A program made the position numbers and the translations under genes. From Mesorhizobium_B sp035998495 (GTDB lineage Bacteria; Pseudomonadota; Alphaproteobacteria; Rhizobiales; Rhizobiaceae): a DNA stretch of 64,000 nucleotides. The notes below the pieces were generated by a model. It was not told the origin of the DNA and made no database searches. It saw nothing but the letters and a program-made list of their open reading frames with translations. The stretch lies in the NCBI GenBank assembly GCA_035998495.1, contig DASYHP010000087.1:1-64000 (forward strand), in the 5' to 3' direction. Shown here piece after piece: positions 1-8,416 of this stretch (its first letter is position 1; each line of letters begins with the position of its first letter).

Positions 1-2
1 CC

Positions 3-122
3 TGGATCAACCGCAGCCGACGCCTCGCCAAGGACTTCGAAGGCACGATCAACTCCGCCCGAGCCTTCCTCTACGCCGCCTCGGTCCTGCTGCTCACCCG
101 CCGACTGGCAAGCTCAGCATGA
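3..122 (+). mobile_element. IS5-family transposase, C-terminal end (truncated by window edge)
   Basis: An open frame from base 3 to the TGA at 120-122 encodes 39 residues that begin WINRSRRLAKDFE and end in a short hydrophobic/basic tail (LLLTRRLASSA). This matches the conserved C-terminus of IS5-type DDE transposases, where a tryptophan is followed by an NR.RRLAKD block. The rest of the element lies left of the window. The IS right end appears to fall near 138-143, because the oppositely oriented avcD frame leaves its family consensus there. The identification rests on a short but characteristic tail. Confidence 0.75.
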
Positions 123-1511
123 GTTTCGAGTCGGACTCTTAGGGTAAGGCTCCATAAACACAACGGTTTTGATCCCGGCGGCAATGATGTGCTTTGCACA
201 GTTGTGGCAAGGGAAGGTGGTGCAAAAGAGCGTTGCCCCTTTTATACTCCTTCCCAACCGTGCCGCGTCGCAGATTGCGCACATTTCAGCGTGTACCACT
301 CTGCCGAACTCCGTCAGGTCCATCACCCGAGCGCCTGTGAGTGACCCCTCATGCGGCTTGGCCTCAGACGCCCGAGATTTTGTTGTCAATCGAGCTACGA
401 TCTCTGCAGGGGAGCCAATCGCCATGGCGGCGTCCGACAACAACCCGCCCATCATCAGGCGCTCGAATAGGTCGCGCAGTATCTGCTGCCGCTCATTATG
501 GTTTGGGTCACGCCCAAGTTTCACGTCGCGGAAATCTGGCTCCTCGAGATCCCAGTAAGTTCCGCCCAAGGCCTTGGGCACCTCGTTGCAGCCCTGCGCG
601 ATGAGCTCGCCGTCCCCCGTGAAAATCGCCGCGCCCACCTGTCTCGAAAGATCCGCCGAGCGCAGCGAAGCAGATTTCGCTGCGTACATCCCGTACTCTG
701 CCTTTGAAGGGGTGATGTCGGTCTTGCCGAACAGGGCATTGATGAAGCGCTCGACCTTCGCGTTCATCTTCTGAAAATCGATCCCGTCTACAAAAACATC
801 GGCGAGGTGAAATGTGTCACGAAGCTGTTGCCCAGACTGGTCATCGTCCTCGCTCGCGTCGCGTTCCATCAGTTTCTCAGCGTGGCTTGACACGTCGCTC
901 GCCCGCAGGAGCGTGGACACACTCCCTTTGATCTTATCCTCAAGCCTAGCTTTGCGTGCTTCGGCGGAACCATAGGCAGAAAGCAGGATGAACTGCCTGC
1001 CATAGACTCGCCTCATGAGTTCGATCTCGGCGGGACGCTTGAACTGCCGGATGATGTAAGCGAGGCGCTCAGGGAGGGGATCAGGTAGCGGTGCATCAGC
1101 CGCCGGTGTTTGGTCCCGGGTCGCAGGTTCGTTAGCGGGAACGGAATCGGACGGGGCTGCCCCGCCAACGAGTGGCGCGGGCGAGCCGGCCGGCACGTGC
1201 GCCCTCCTCCTTTTCCTGATTTCGTCGATAGCAATGCGGGCGAAGAAGGCTGGGTCGTATCGCGAGCACAGAGAGTTCCCGTGTTCGATCTTGTACTTCA
1301 TCAGCGCGAAATAATCCGGCTGCGGCGGTACGTCGACGCCGCTGGGAAACGATGCGACCGTGGCGGTAAGGCGTATGACTTCCGAATCGTACCGCACCCG
1401 ACGCAGGTGCTCAGTCAGGCAACTTGCGATCGCATCGATGTCGACCCCGATAGGACCCGCTATCCCAAATATCAGCTCGGGGAACTGCGAAGGCTCGGAA
1501 CATGCGGCCAT
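114..1511 (-). pseudogene. avcD: anti-phage dCTP/dCMP deaminase (AvcD-like), 3' end cut at IS junction
   Basis: The 465-residue frame has two parts. The N-terminal half is P-loop-kinase-like, starting with a glycine-rich GIAGPIG stretch at about residues 16-22. The C-terminal half is a zinc cytidine/deoxycytidylate deaminase with HAE at 407-409 and PCHNC at 434-438. This architecture is that of AvcD, a defence protein that depletes dC nucleotides during phage infection and is normally held off by a small RNA, AvcI. An AGGA ribosome site precedes the ATG. The frame follows the family to EPYPKS (residue 459) and then ends in six unrelated residues that overlap the adjacent transposase end. The last few dozen residues therefore appear to be lost to IS insertion. 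The zinc site is intact, so residual activity is possible but unproven. Confidence 0.8.
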
Positions 1512-1605
1512 GATTCGCTCTTCCTGTTGCGATCGAGCACTATTCGGCCCCCTCCGGCTTAGCTACGGTGCTCGCACGCGGGCGATTCAACAGGGAGGAT
1601 GGAGA

Positions 1606-1791
1606 ATGCGCAAGGTGCCCCATGATACCCCAGACATGGAGCGTATCCTCATGGTTGCTTCTCGGATGGCTGCCAGAATGAATATGCGCATTGAGGTCGA
1701 CGATCAGAAGAAGGATGACTTCGCTCGCGTGCGGCGGCAAGCCGGCGAACCGCTCGAAGCTGACGAAAGCCTCAAGGTTTCTGCAGCCTGA
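1606..1791 (+). CDS. small hypothetical protein (61 aa)
   Basis: The ATG at 1606 is preceded by a strong GGGAGGATGGAG ribosome site. The product is a 61-residue hydrophilic protein rich in Met, Arg and Asp, with no signal peptide or membrane segment. It diverges from avcD across a 94-bp gap. I do not recognise the family. The gap would also be the natural place for an AvcI-type antitoxin RNA, but no structure can be assigned by eye. Confidence 0.45.
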   Translation: MRKVPHDTPDMERILMVASRMAARMNMRIEVDDQKKDDFARVRRQAGEPLEADESLKVSAA

Positions 1792-1801
1792 CATCCCACG
1801 A

Positions 1802-1834
1802 CAAAAAACCCCGCCAGCCTTCCGGCCAGCGGGG
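1802..1834 (-). terminator. rho-independent terminator (leftward)
   Basis: Read on the minus strand, CCCCGC pairs with GCGGGG (1829-1834 with 1809-1814). An inner GGC/GCC pair surrounds a four-base loop, with one CA/CA mismatch between the two helices. A run of six T follows (1803-1808). This is a classic intrinsic terminator. It belongs to the response-regulator remnant just upstream. Confidence 0.75.
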
Positions 1835-1869
1835 CGAGGTGTTTTAGGGAGGAGCCTGACTGTGCGCCG

Positions 1870-1992
1870 TCAGGCCTGGGCGGGGCTGGCGGGTGCTATG
1901 CTTGTGCTTGCGGCATTCAGGAGCTGCGACACGGCCGCGACGATCTGAGCCGGTGCGAAGGGCTTTTGGACAATCATGCTGTTGGGCACGCC
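1870..1992 (-). pseudogene. C-terminal stub of a CheY-like response regulator
   Basis: The minus strand from 1992 to the TGA at 1870-1872 encodes about 40 residues. They contain GVPNSMIVQKPFAPAQIV followed by AAVSQLL, which closely parallels the C-terminus of the intact receiver protein at 14566-14976 (GVPGSLLVAKPFVPAQ...TAVSQLL). The KPF motif is the conserved beta5/alpha5 lysine region of receiver domains. Everything upstream of this point has been replaced by the polyvalent-protein gene in another frame. This is therefore a remnant left after a deletion or integration, with its terminator still in place. Confidence 0.7.
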
Positions 1993-4712
1993 TTCTCACG
2001 TGCCGCGGCATAAGCGGCGAGCCGCATACCGTTCTCGCCGGCGTCGTTGAGATCCTCGATCAGTTTTACTGTCTCACGCCACAGCGCGCGCTCCGGATTG
2101 CCCGAAGCGATCCGCTCGATGCTCTTGCGAAGGGCGAGAACATCGTCCTCGACAAAGCGCAGCTTGTCGAAGGTGATCCGACCACCGGCAGATGCGTACT
2201 CATCGAGCGTACGATCCCACTCCCCCTTGCCCGGCTTGCCCCGAGCCCGGCGCCACAGCGCCGCGCTGGCCTTGGGGATGTTTGCCGAGATGCGGACAAC
2301 CTCACCAAGGGTGAACCCCTCATCGAGGAGGTGGATTCCGCCGGTCGTCGCGTCTCTGATGATGTTTGGAATCACGAACGCGGGGTTCGTGCGTGTGTTC
2401 ACCAGCGACTGCCAGTGCGTCACCTGCCTCAGCAGCCTGAACACGGGCCCCATCTCGGTCCTGTAGAGCTGCTTGAGCGCCCGTCCGACCTTCGGGTCTT
2501 TGAAGCGGATGAAGTAGGCCCGCCCGCCGACCTTCACCGCCACAGCCTCATCGAGATTGGCAAACGGGTTGCCGGTAGAGCGGTTGATGACCTTGCCACC
2601 CGCGCCCAGCTCGCGGCGGTAAACCTTCTCGACCTTGGTGATGTCGAGGAGTTCGCTGTCGTCGGCCCAATAGACCTCCGCGATGTGTTCCCCGGCCGGG
2701 TCGAACTCGTTGATGAACCGCAGCAGCGCCTTACCAATCTCGTTCTTCTTCTGACGCAGGATGGAGCGCTCCACCTGGTCGATCGCATTCACGATGACGT
2801 TGTCCGCCTTGGAGAAGCGCCCGGCGGCGCCCTTCCACTCTTTGCCGCGCACGTCGAAGCCTCGGCCCCGCGCAGGCCTCCAGTTGCCCTGCAGGTCATG
2901 GCCGTCCTGCCCCATGAGGGGTACGTAATTCTTCCACTGCCGCGTAAGCAGTTCGAAGGTCTCGGTTGAGATGAGGCCTGCCGCACGCTGGTCGCGAAGG
3001 CTCTGGTCGAGCATCGCACGCACGTGTTTGGCGGCGCGCTTGAGTCCTTCGGCCCTCTTCGGATCGGCTGTCAGTTTGCCGATGGTGGCGCGCGCCTCGT
3101 TTGTGGACATGCCCGACGCGCCTGTGATGGAAGGATCAGCCACGGCCCGGAATAGCTCGCTGTCGTCAGGATTGCGCAGGCCGACGACCCGGTTTCGCTC
3201 CTCCGCATGCAGCGCGTAGAGGTATTCGTGGACCTCCTCGATCGTGAGGCCGGACGCTGCGATGTCGCTCACCAGCGGGTGAGCATACTTGTCGTGATTG
3301 GCCTGGATCTGCGCTAGCGCGGCATCTTCAGCCAGGCGGGCTTGCAGGTACGCATCCTGCATGTCGTTCTTCGGGCCGCCAGCGCGCTCCTGCATCATCT
3401 TGAGCGGGTGCAGATAATCGACCCACTTCCGATGCAGATAGTCGCTCAAGCCTTCGCCATCGTCTTTGAGCGGCCGACCCTGCTTGCTGCGGGCCTTCAT
3501 CGCCGCGACCGCTTCGGTCAGACGCTCACCGAGCAGGGCTTTCGGCGCATCGAGAGGCTTGGTGTCCGGCGAGATGCGGCCCGCCAGCGAGTAGGCGGCT
3601 GGACTGACAAACCGGCCCCGCTCGTCGCGCGGCCGCTCCCCTACCCTGCCCTCGTCAACGGCGCGGAAGATGGCATCGGTTGACGTGAAACCGGCCCCTT
3701 GCAGCGCATTCGTCAGTGCCTCGATCAGCGCCTTGATGCGCTTGAAGCTGCGGACGATCACACCATCGAACTGCTTGCCGTTCAGCCAGTCGGCATAGGC
3801 GTGGGCGATCCCCTCCTCCACCTGGATCCACTCGGGGAACGAGCCGTAGCCCGTGCCGGCGATGTCGTAGCGCGTCATCCACGCCGACCGGCTCTTGCGC
3901 TCGAGGATCGACAATTCTCCGTCCGTGAACAGGTGCATGCGGCGCATGGCGTGGATGGCCTCGTGGCCGAGCGTAGTGCTCGGGTTCGGCCCATCCAGCG
4001 CCACGTCGATCAGACCTTTGAAATACTGCCCGTCAATCGCGTAGGACTGGCCGCCAATGACGGCGCGAATCCGCTCCGAAACGCGCAAGCCGACATCCTT
4101 GAGGCCCATGCGGTCGAGCTGGTCACGCAGGGCCGCACCGATCTCGGCGGCCTTGGCCACGAACTCCTCGGTCAGAAGGAACTCGGTGTCCGTGCCGCCG
4201 GCCTGCTGGCGCAGGTAGAAGGGCTGCGGCGCATTGAAACGCTCGGCCCACTCCGCTAGATTTATGGAGCCGGCCTCGAACTGTGGCACTTCCAAGCTAG
4301 GTAGCGTGCCCTCGGCGCGCCCTCCGCGATCTACCCGCGGCTTTTCGAGATCGGATGAGCTGGCGGCGCTTTCTTTGCTGTCGATCGGGCCACCCCGATA
4401 GGCCAACTGGGCACCAATCCCCAGGCCGCCAGTCTCTCTGTCGCCATGCAAATCGTAGTGATAGCGCCCGTCCGCCGTCTTGTGGACGGAAACCGCAAGC
4501 TGTCTCACCTGGCCCAGAACCTCAACCGGGGCCGAGATGACTAAGCGCTCGATCACGCCTTCGCGGTTGCCGGGCTCCCGGTGAACGATGCTGCCCTTTT
4601 CGATGATCCCCCGGATAGCGGGGACGGAGCGAAGCAGTACGTCGCCTCTGGCGGCAGACGTGCTTTTGCCCATTCCCTTACGGGTGAAGCGGACCACGCC
4701 CCCATCGGCCAT
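1974..4712 (-). pseudogene. phage/plasmid large polyvalent protein fragment with HExxH metallopeptidase motif
   Basis: The 912-residue frame resembles segments of the very large 'polyvalent' proteins of phages and plasmids. It shows an N-terminal LPD-type segment (about 20-90), a gluzincin-like zinc site HEAIH at 250-254 with EEGIAHAYADW at 299-309, and a long helical C-terminal half with an NPAFVIPNIIRDA stretch typical of LPD38-like regions. Both ends look cut. The family-like frame continues upstream of the ATG (YDENLRGTTAT) until it meets foreign sequence near 4740. At the 3' end it runs out of frame into the response-regulator stub. No convincing ribosome site precedes 4712. It is probably a non-functional relic. 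Confidence 0.6.
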
Positions 4713-5514
4713 GGTCGCAGTCGTGCCGCGCAGGTTTTCGTCATACCAACGACCTGATCGACGATGGCCGTGCGATCATCGAGCGCATGGCACAGGCGCC
4801 CGCCATGGCCACGCCGGTGGACGCCGCCGATGCTGGTGCCGCCGCAGCCGCTCGTGCGGAGGAGAAGCGGCGCGAGCAGACCCAAGCTGCGAAAACGGAG
4901 CGGCAAGCGAGGGCGCTGGAGCCTGTGCCGGTGCCTCCTGTCGAGCGCGCGATTCTTCGCCGGGCTGGTAGTGCGGACGTCGAGATCGACGCGATGTCGC
5001 GTGAGGAACGTCTGGCCGATGTTCGCCAGGCGATCGACGCCGGCCTGCGGCCGAGCGAGGAGGAATTCGCAGCAGCCAAAAGCTACAAGCCGGCCGGGGC
5101 GCAGGGTGGCGCGGTGGCGGCATCGCAGCCTCCGCCAACCGGGGCCAGGACCAACAAGGCGCAGGACGAAATCGCGGGTGTCGTTGCCGATCGGCCCGTT
5201 GAGCAAGCCGTCACCGAGCCAGTTGCGGCGGTCGAGACGGCGCCGACAGGCCAGCAGCAGCCCAAAAGTTCGTCACCAGCCCGCTTCAACCTCTTTGCCG
5301 ATCTCGTGAGGCCGGATGCGGCTACGGCTGTTCCTGCCCCTTCTGTGGCCGAAACAGCGGCCGTTGATGCTCCCGCCTACGGCCCAAACCCGCAGGAAAC
5401 CGCTGTTCCTGCCCTCGAAAACGTCACGACTCTCGCGCCGAATGTCACGGAGCCGCAAGCGCCCAGGCGCCACAAGGGCGGGCGTGATGGAGCGGTGATC
5501 GGGTGGGGAGGGCA

Positions 5515-5676
5515 TCAGGCGGCCAACCTCTTTGCCGCCGCGCTGGCGGTCTGGCGAATGAAGTCGCTGAGTGTCAGCCCTCGCGTGCGAGCAGCGGCGA
5601 TCAGGCGGCGCTTCTCCTCCGCCAGGAGGCGGACCCTCAGCAGATCAGGCATGGGAACATCTGCACGACGGTTCAT
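5515..5676 (-). CDS. MobC/RHH-like small DNA-binding protein (53 aa)
   Basis: The ATG at 5676 opens a 53-codon frame. Its product has a basic N-terminal strand (LLRVRLLAEEKRRLIAAA) and an alpha-helical LTLSDFIRQTA segment, the pattern of ribbon-helix-helix proteins and the C-terminal motif of MobC-type relaxosome accessory proteins. Two palindromes sit directly upstream (5679-5708) and suggest autoregulation. No relaxase is recognisable in the window, so a role in mobilization is inference. Confidence 0.55.
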   Translation of the reverse strand: MNRRADVPMPDLLRVRLLAEEKRRLIAAARTRGLTLSDFIRQTASAAAKRLAA

Positions 5677-5678
5677 GT

Positions 5679-5708
5679 GTGGCTCCACAGTCCAACTGTG
5701 GCCACAGT
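5679..5708 (-). promoter_or_regulatory. paired palindromic operator upstream of RHH-like gene
   Basis: ACTGTGGCCACAGT at 5695-5708 is a perfect 14-bp palindrome. An adjacent TGTGGCTCCACA is a second palindrome with a 2-bp centre. The two are in tandem immediately before the start codon at 5676, the expected layout for cooperative binding by an RHH dimer. Confidence 0.5.
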
Positions 5709-5927
5709 AGCAAGCGGAATATCTTGTCAGAACAATGGCTTAGCCGGACGCACGTGGACGCCCACACACAGCAGCACACGTCCTCGGACGCTCGCGGGCT
5801 GTGACCTATCCCCAGATCAATTTGCTCGGGCGCTCTCCTCGCGCGCGCGTTCCAGTAGACCACGCGGTTGCGCCTAAGCCGGGACTTCGCGGGCCTTACA
5901 GGAAACGTGCAATCTTGTGAAAAGTGG

Positions 5928-5956
5928 TTGCAAACTTAAAGGGCTGCGCCTATATG
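5928..5956 (+). promoter_or_regulatory. sigma70-type promoter of the XRE regulator gene
   Basis: TTGCAA (5928-5933) and TATATG (5951-5956) are separated by exactly 17 bp and lie 24 bp upstream of the GTG start. A weak inverted pair, TGCAA (5908-5912) and TTGCA (5928-5932), overlaps the -35 box and could be an operator for the encoded repressor. Confidence 0.55.
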
Positions 5957-5979
5957 CCCCTCCGAACGATGGAGGGAAC

Positions 5980-6327
5980 GTGGCCAAGAAGCCCAGGCAA
6001 GAGACTTTTGCTGACAGGTTGTCGCGAACTATGGACGAGCTGGCTATGAGTTCGTCCGACCTCGCGAGGTCGGTGGGCGTTACGGCTACCGCTGTTTGGA
6101 ATTGGCGCAACGGGTCGATACCCCGAAGCGAAACGCTGACAGCGGTTGCGGAAAGTTTGGGAGTGACGAAAGAGTTTCTGCTCAAAGGTGACGACGGGAT
6201 GCCCGCCCTGCAAGCGGCGCCCGGCACGGTGGCCGAAATTGTCGAAGACGCGAAGCGGCGTATCGCAGCCGCAAGCGGCTACTCCGTTGATCGCGTCAAG
6301 CTGAGTCTTGAATTCGACACGGACTAA
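5980..6327 (+). CDS. XRE/Cro-CI family transcriptional regulator
   Basis: The GTG at 5980 is preceded by GGAGGGAAC, which fixes the start rather than an in-frame upstream ATG at 5917 with no ribosome site. The 115-residue product has an N-terminal lambda-repressor-like helix-turn-helix (about residues 10-70). It shows TFADRLSRTMDELAMSSSDL and a recognition segment VTATAVWNWRNGS, then ESLGVTKEFLLKG. The C-terminal tail is short with no peptidase domain, so it is more like a Cro/immunity switch than a LexA-type repressor. It probably regulates the element or the downstream Abi gene. Confidence 0.85.
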   Translation: MAKKPRQETFADRLSRTMDELAMSSSDLARSVGVTATAVWNWRNGSIPRSETLTAVAESLGVTKEFLLKGDDGMPALQAAPGTVAEIVEDAKRRIAAASGYSVDRVKLSLEFDTD

Positions 6328-6437
6328 AAAAGCGAAACCCCCGGAGGGCCTTAGGGGCTGTCCGAGGGCTCTATCAGGTCCGGTTCCGCATGCTAGGCAG
6401 TGGCGGGAGCCGGCGCGCGCTTGGAAACTACTCGTTC

Positions 6438-7121
6438 ATGCCGATCCGTCAAGACCCTATTGCAGCAATCGTTACGCCTGCCCTAATGACTGCATTCAGC
6501 CGAACCGTATCACCCGGTCGGTGGGGCACGTACCTGGAGGCCACAGGCTTCAACGAAGAGGTTGCCCTGCGTCTCTATCTATGGAACGCGGCAGTCGGCC
6601 AAAGTTTCCATTTCCCCTTGCAGGCTGCGGAAGTCGCGTTGCGAAACGTTGTTTCCGCCGCCATTGCCGCAGAATTTTGTCCAAACTGGTGGAGCGACGG
6701 GGCTTGTAGAGCGGCACTGGGCTTAGATCGGTGTGGCGAAATCGACAAAGCAGCGCAGCGCATTCGTCGGAAATATGGAGTCGAACCACACACGGATCAA
6801 ATCGTGGCCTCCCTGATGCTCGGGTTCTGGGCTGCGATGCTCAAGCGTGAGCACAACCCCCACCTTTGGGCTACGAGAACTCAGTCGGCGTTCCCACACC
6901 TCGGGCCGGGCCAAGGCATCAGGAACGTAAGCAGTACCACAAATACCGTTCAGGATTTGCGGAACCGCATCTTCCATCATGAGCCCCTGATCGGGCGCAA
7001 CCTGTCAGAGGATTATGCGGCGATCCTCCGCTTGCTGGGCTGGATCTGTCCAGAGACGCGCCAGTGGGTTCGCGAGCACTCGTCCGTGCCGCTCGTCATG
7101 CGCCAGCGCCCGCGCGCCTAA
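6438..7121 (+). CDS. Abi family protein with HEPN-type RNase motif
   Basis: The ATG at 6438 is preferred because family members begin shortly before the LYLWNAAVGQ / LQAAEVALRNVV block. The 227-residue all-helical protein carries RNRIFHHEP (R175, N176, H180), an RN-x3-H form of the HEPN nuclease signature, and an upstream FWAAMLKR helix. Abi-like HEPN proteins cleave RNA and can act in abortive infection or as toxins. It lies 110 bp downstream of the XRE gene in the same orientation, a common regulator-effector pairing. The defensive role is inferred; no antitoxin is evident. Confidence 0.7.
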   Translation: MPIRQDPIAAIVTPALMTAFSRTVSPGRWGTYLEATGFNEEVALRLYLWNAAVGQSFHFPLQAAEVALRNVVSAAIAAEFCPNWWSDGACRAALGLDRCGEIDKAAQRIRRKYGVEPHTDQIVASLMLGFWAAMLKREHNPHLWATRTQSAFPHLGPGQGIRNVSSTTNTVQDLRNRIFHHEPLIGRNLSEDYAAILRLLGWICPETRQWVREHSSVPLVMRQRPRA

Positions 7122-7173
7122 ATTCAAACTGAGACACTACCGACCACGCTGTGGTCTCGCCAACGGCGTTCAG

Positions 7174-7455
7174 TCAGTCCTCGTCCGGGGACAATGAGGG
7201 GATCAGGTTGGGGAACATAGCCGGCACCAATCGGCTGGCTGCCTCCTGGTCGTAGATCGCCATCAGGAACTCGCGGCCAGGCGTCGCCTCCTGCTCGTCA
7301 ACGAGACGGCCGACCTCCACGAACTCTAGCCAGAATTGCTGATCCGGGAGTCCATCGAGGCGAATGGCGATCTGGGCGTGCACGGTCTCCATGGTGGCGA
7401 GATAGTTGGCCACCCTTCGCTCGGGGCTGAACGCAATGTGCGGGACGGAGCTCAT
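7174..7455 (-). CDS. hypothetical protein (93 aa)
   Basis: The ATG at 7455 has GGAGG eight bases upstream, which favours it over the in-frame ATG five codons earlier. The product is acidic and mixed alpha/beta, with a VHAQIAIRLDGLPDQQFWLEFVEVGRLV stretch and no signal peptide or TM segment. I do not recognise the family. It sits convergent to the Abi gene and downstream of another small minus-strand gene, probably as element cargo. Confidence 0.55.
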   Translation of the reverse strand: MSSVPHIAFSPERRVANYLATMETVHAQIAIRLDGLPDQQFWLEFVEVGRLVDEQEATPGREFLMAIYDQEAASRLVPAMFPNLIPSLSPDED

Positions 7456-7524
7456 GATGCAGTCCTCCATGAATGTGTTCGCCTCGCGCGCGGGCGGGCG
7501 CGTAGTGTTCCCGAAACGGGCTGG

Positions 7525-7710
7525 TCACATCGACCTTGCTCGTATCAGGACGGCTTGGCGGATCGCTTCGATCGCGTCGCCCGGACTCAGGCCAAAGCGT
7601 TCTCGAAGTGCAGGCACGACCGGACCGCCACGCGCGTCTCGCGGTGTTGTGGCCAGCCATTTAGCTGCGGCGCTGATCGGATCCTCTGCAAAAGGCGCCG
7701 CGATATTCAT
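7525..7710 (-). CDS. small hypothetical protein (61 aa)
   Basis: GGGGAGGACTC directly precedes the ATG, a strong start. The 61-residue product contains DPISAAAKWLA and a short helix-rich C-terminus (RERFGLSPGDAIEAIRQAVLIR). Small proteins of this type often sit near integrases and replication genes of rhizobial islands. The function is unknown. The C-terminal segment could be a simple DNA-binding helix pair, but that is a guess. Confidence 0.6.
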   Translation of the reverse strand: MNIAAPFAEDPISAAAKWLATTPRDARGGPVVPALRERFGLSPGDAIEAIRQAVLIRARSM

Positions 7711-7847
7711 GAGTCCTCCCCAAGGATGACCTGTCCGTCGCTTGTCACCACCTGTCCCTCGCGCGCGCGAGGCGAATGTGCGGGCAAGAGAGAAATGGAC
7801 ATGATGATGATTTTCGAGCCGCGCGCGGAAGGGACAAGTGGTGACAA

Positions 7848-8321
7848 CTACTGCTCGTCCTTCGGGAGGGAGGCGATGATGGAACGGGCCTGGTCCCGCC
7901 GGGTTCGCTCCTGCACGGCGCGCTGCTCAAACAGGGTTCTGACCCGAGGGTTCACACTCCATCGGGGGGCCGTTCCATTCGGAGGCTTCGGCGCAGGGTC
8001 TAACCAGCCAAAGTATTCCAGTCGTTCGAGTAGCTTCTGCGCCTCATCGCGCGTCAGGGAGCGCATTGTGCGATCACCCCGCTGGATGTCACGGAACGCG
8101 ATTTCCGAAAGCTCCGGGTGGGCAAGGATGTAGCCGGCCAGAGAAGTGAGCCGGTCATGCTCATCGGACAGGCCGAGCACGCCGCTGTAGAAGGCCAGGG
8201 CGTGAGGCAGCAGAAAGCCGTGCAGGAGGGCCGCAACTCGACGGGCGACGTCCACCCCAGACCCGCAACCGCTCCTCCCCCTGCCCACGTGCGGCGCGGC
8301 TTCTAGACCGCGCACGCGCAC
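7848..8321 (-). pseudogene. C-terminal fragment of a DUF3987-like protein
   Basis: From about residue 35 the frame reads FLLPHALAFYSGVLGLS...RLTSLAGYILAH, then RDIQRGDRTMRSLTR and a winged-helix-like end (ERLEYFGWLDP...RWSVNPRVRTLF). This resembles the C-terminal part of DUF3987 proteins, primase/helicase-associated replication proteins of mobile elements usually several hundred residues long. The 35 residues before this are low-complexity and do not fit. The N-terminal portion is missing, so this is probably a truncated relic, although a short functional form cannot be excluded. Confidence 0.55.
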
Positions 8322-8367
8322 CTTGGGGGTATGGGGGTTGGAAAAGCATAGCCGTTGGAAGGGATGG

Positions 8368-8403
8368 CATGGCGGTTGGCATGGGCGTTGGCATGGGCGT
8401 TGG
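8368..8403. repeat. 12-bp tandem repeat (three units plus degenerate flanks)
   Basis: Three head-to-tail copies of a CATGGGCGTTGG unit lie at 8368-8379 (one mismatch), 8380-8391 and 8392-8403. Degenerate copies sit on both sides (about 8350-8430). The array is between the end of the RepA-like ATPase gene and the DUF3987-like fragment, a position where iterons or an origin would be expected. This is position-based inference only. Confidence 0.6.
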
Positions 8404-8416
8404 CAGGGGATGGAAG

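Larger units (their letters stand above)
4787..5710 (+). pseudogene. disordered Ala/Pro/Gln-rich protein remnant (possible tail of a mobilization or polyvalent protein)
   Basis: The frame reads as a plausible acidic/Ala-rich tail (EEKRREQTQAAKTERQARALEP, then DVEIDAMSREERLADVRQAIDAG). It is coherent about 15 codons upstream of the first ATG as RHTNDLIDDGRAIIERM, which implies the true N-terminus was lost at the junction near 4740. From about 5500 onward the frame becomes arginine-rich nonsense because it lies antisense to the small RHH-like gene. I cannot assign a family. It is best read as a 5'-truncated, probably inactive gene. Confidence 0.35.

Noticed and set aside
4553..5206. A 217-codon minus-strand frame opposite the Ala/Pro-rich gene
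   Set aside because: Composition is Arg/His/Leu-rich nonsense typical of an antisense frame and it has no ribosome site or recognisable domain.
8368..8403. CRISPR-like repeat array
   Set aside because: Units are contiguous 12-mers without spacers, so this is a tandem repeat.
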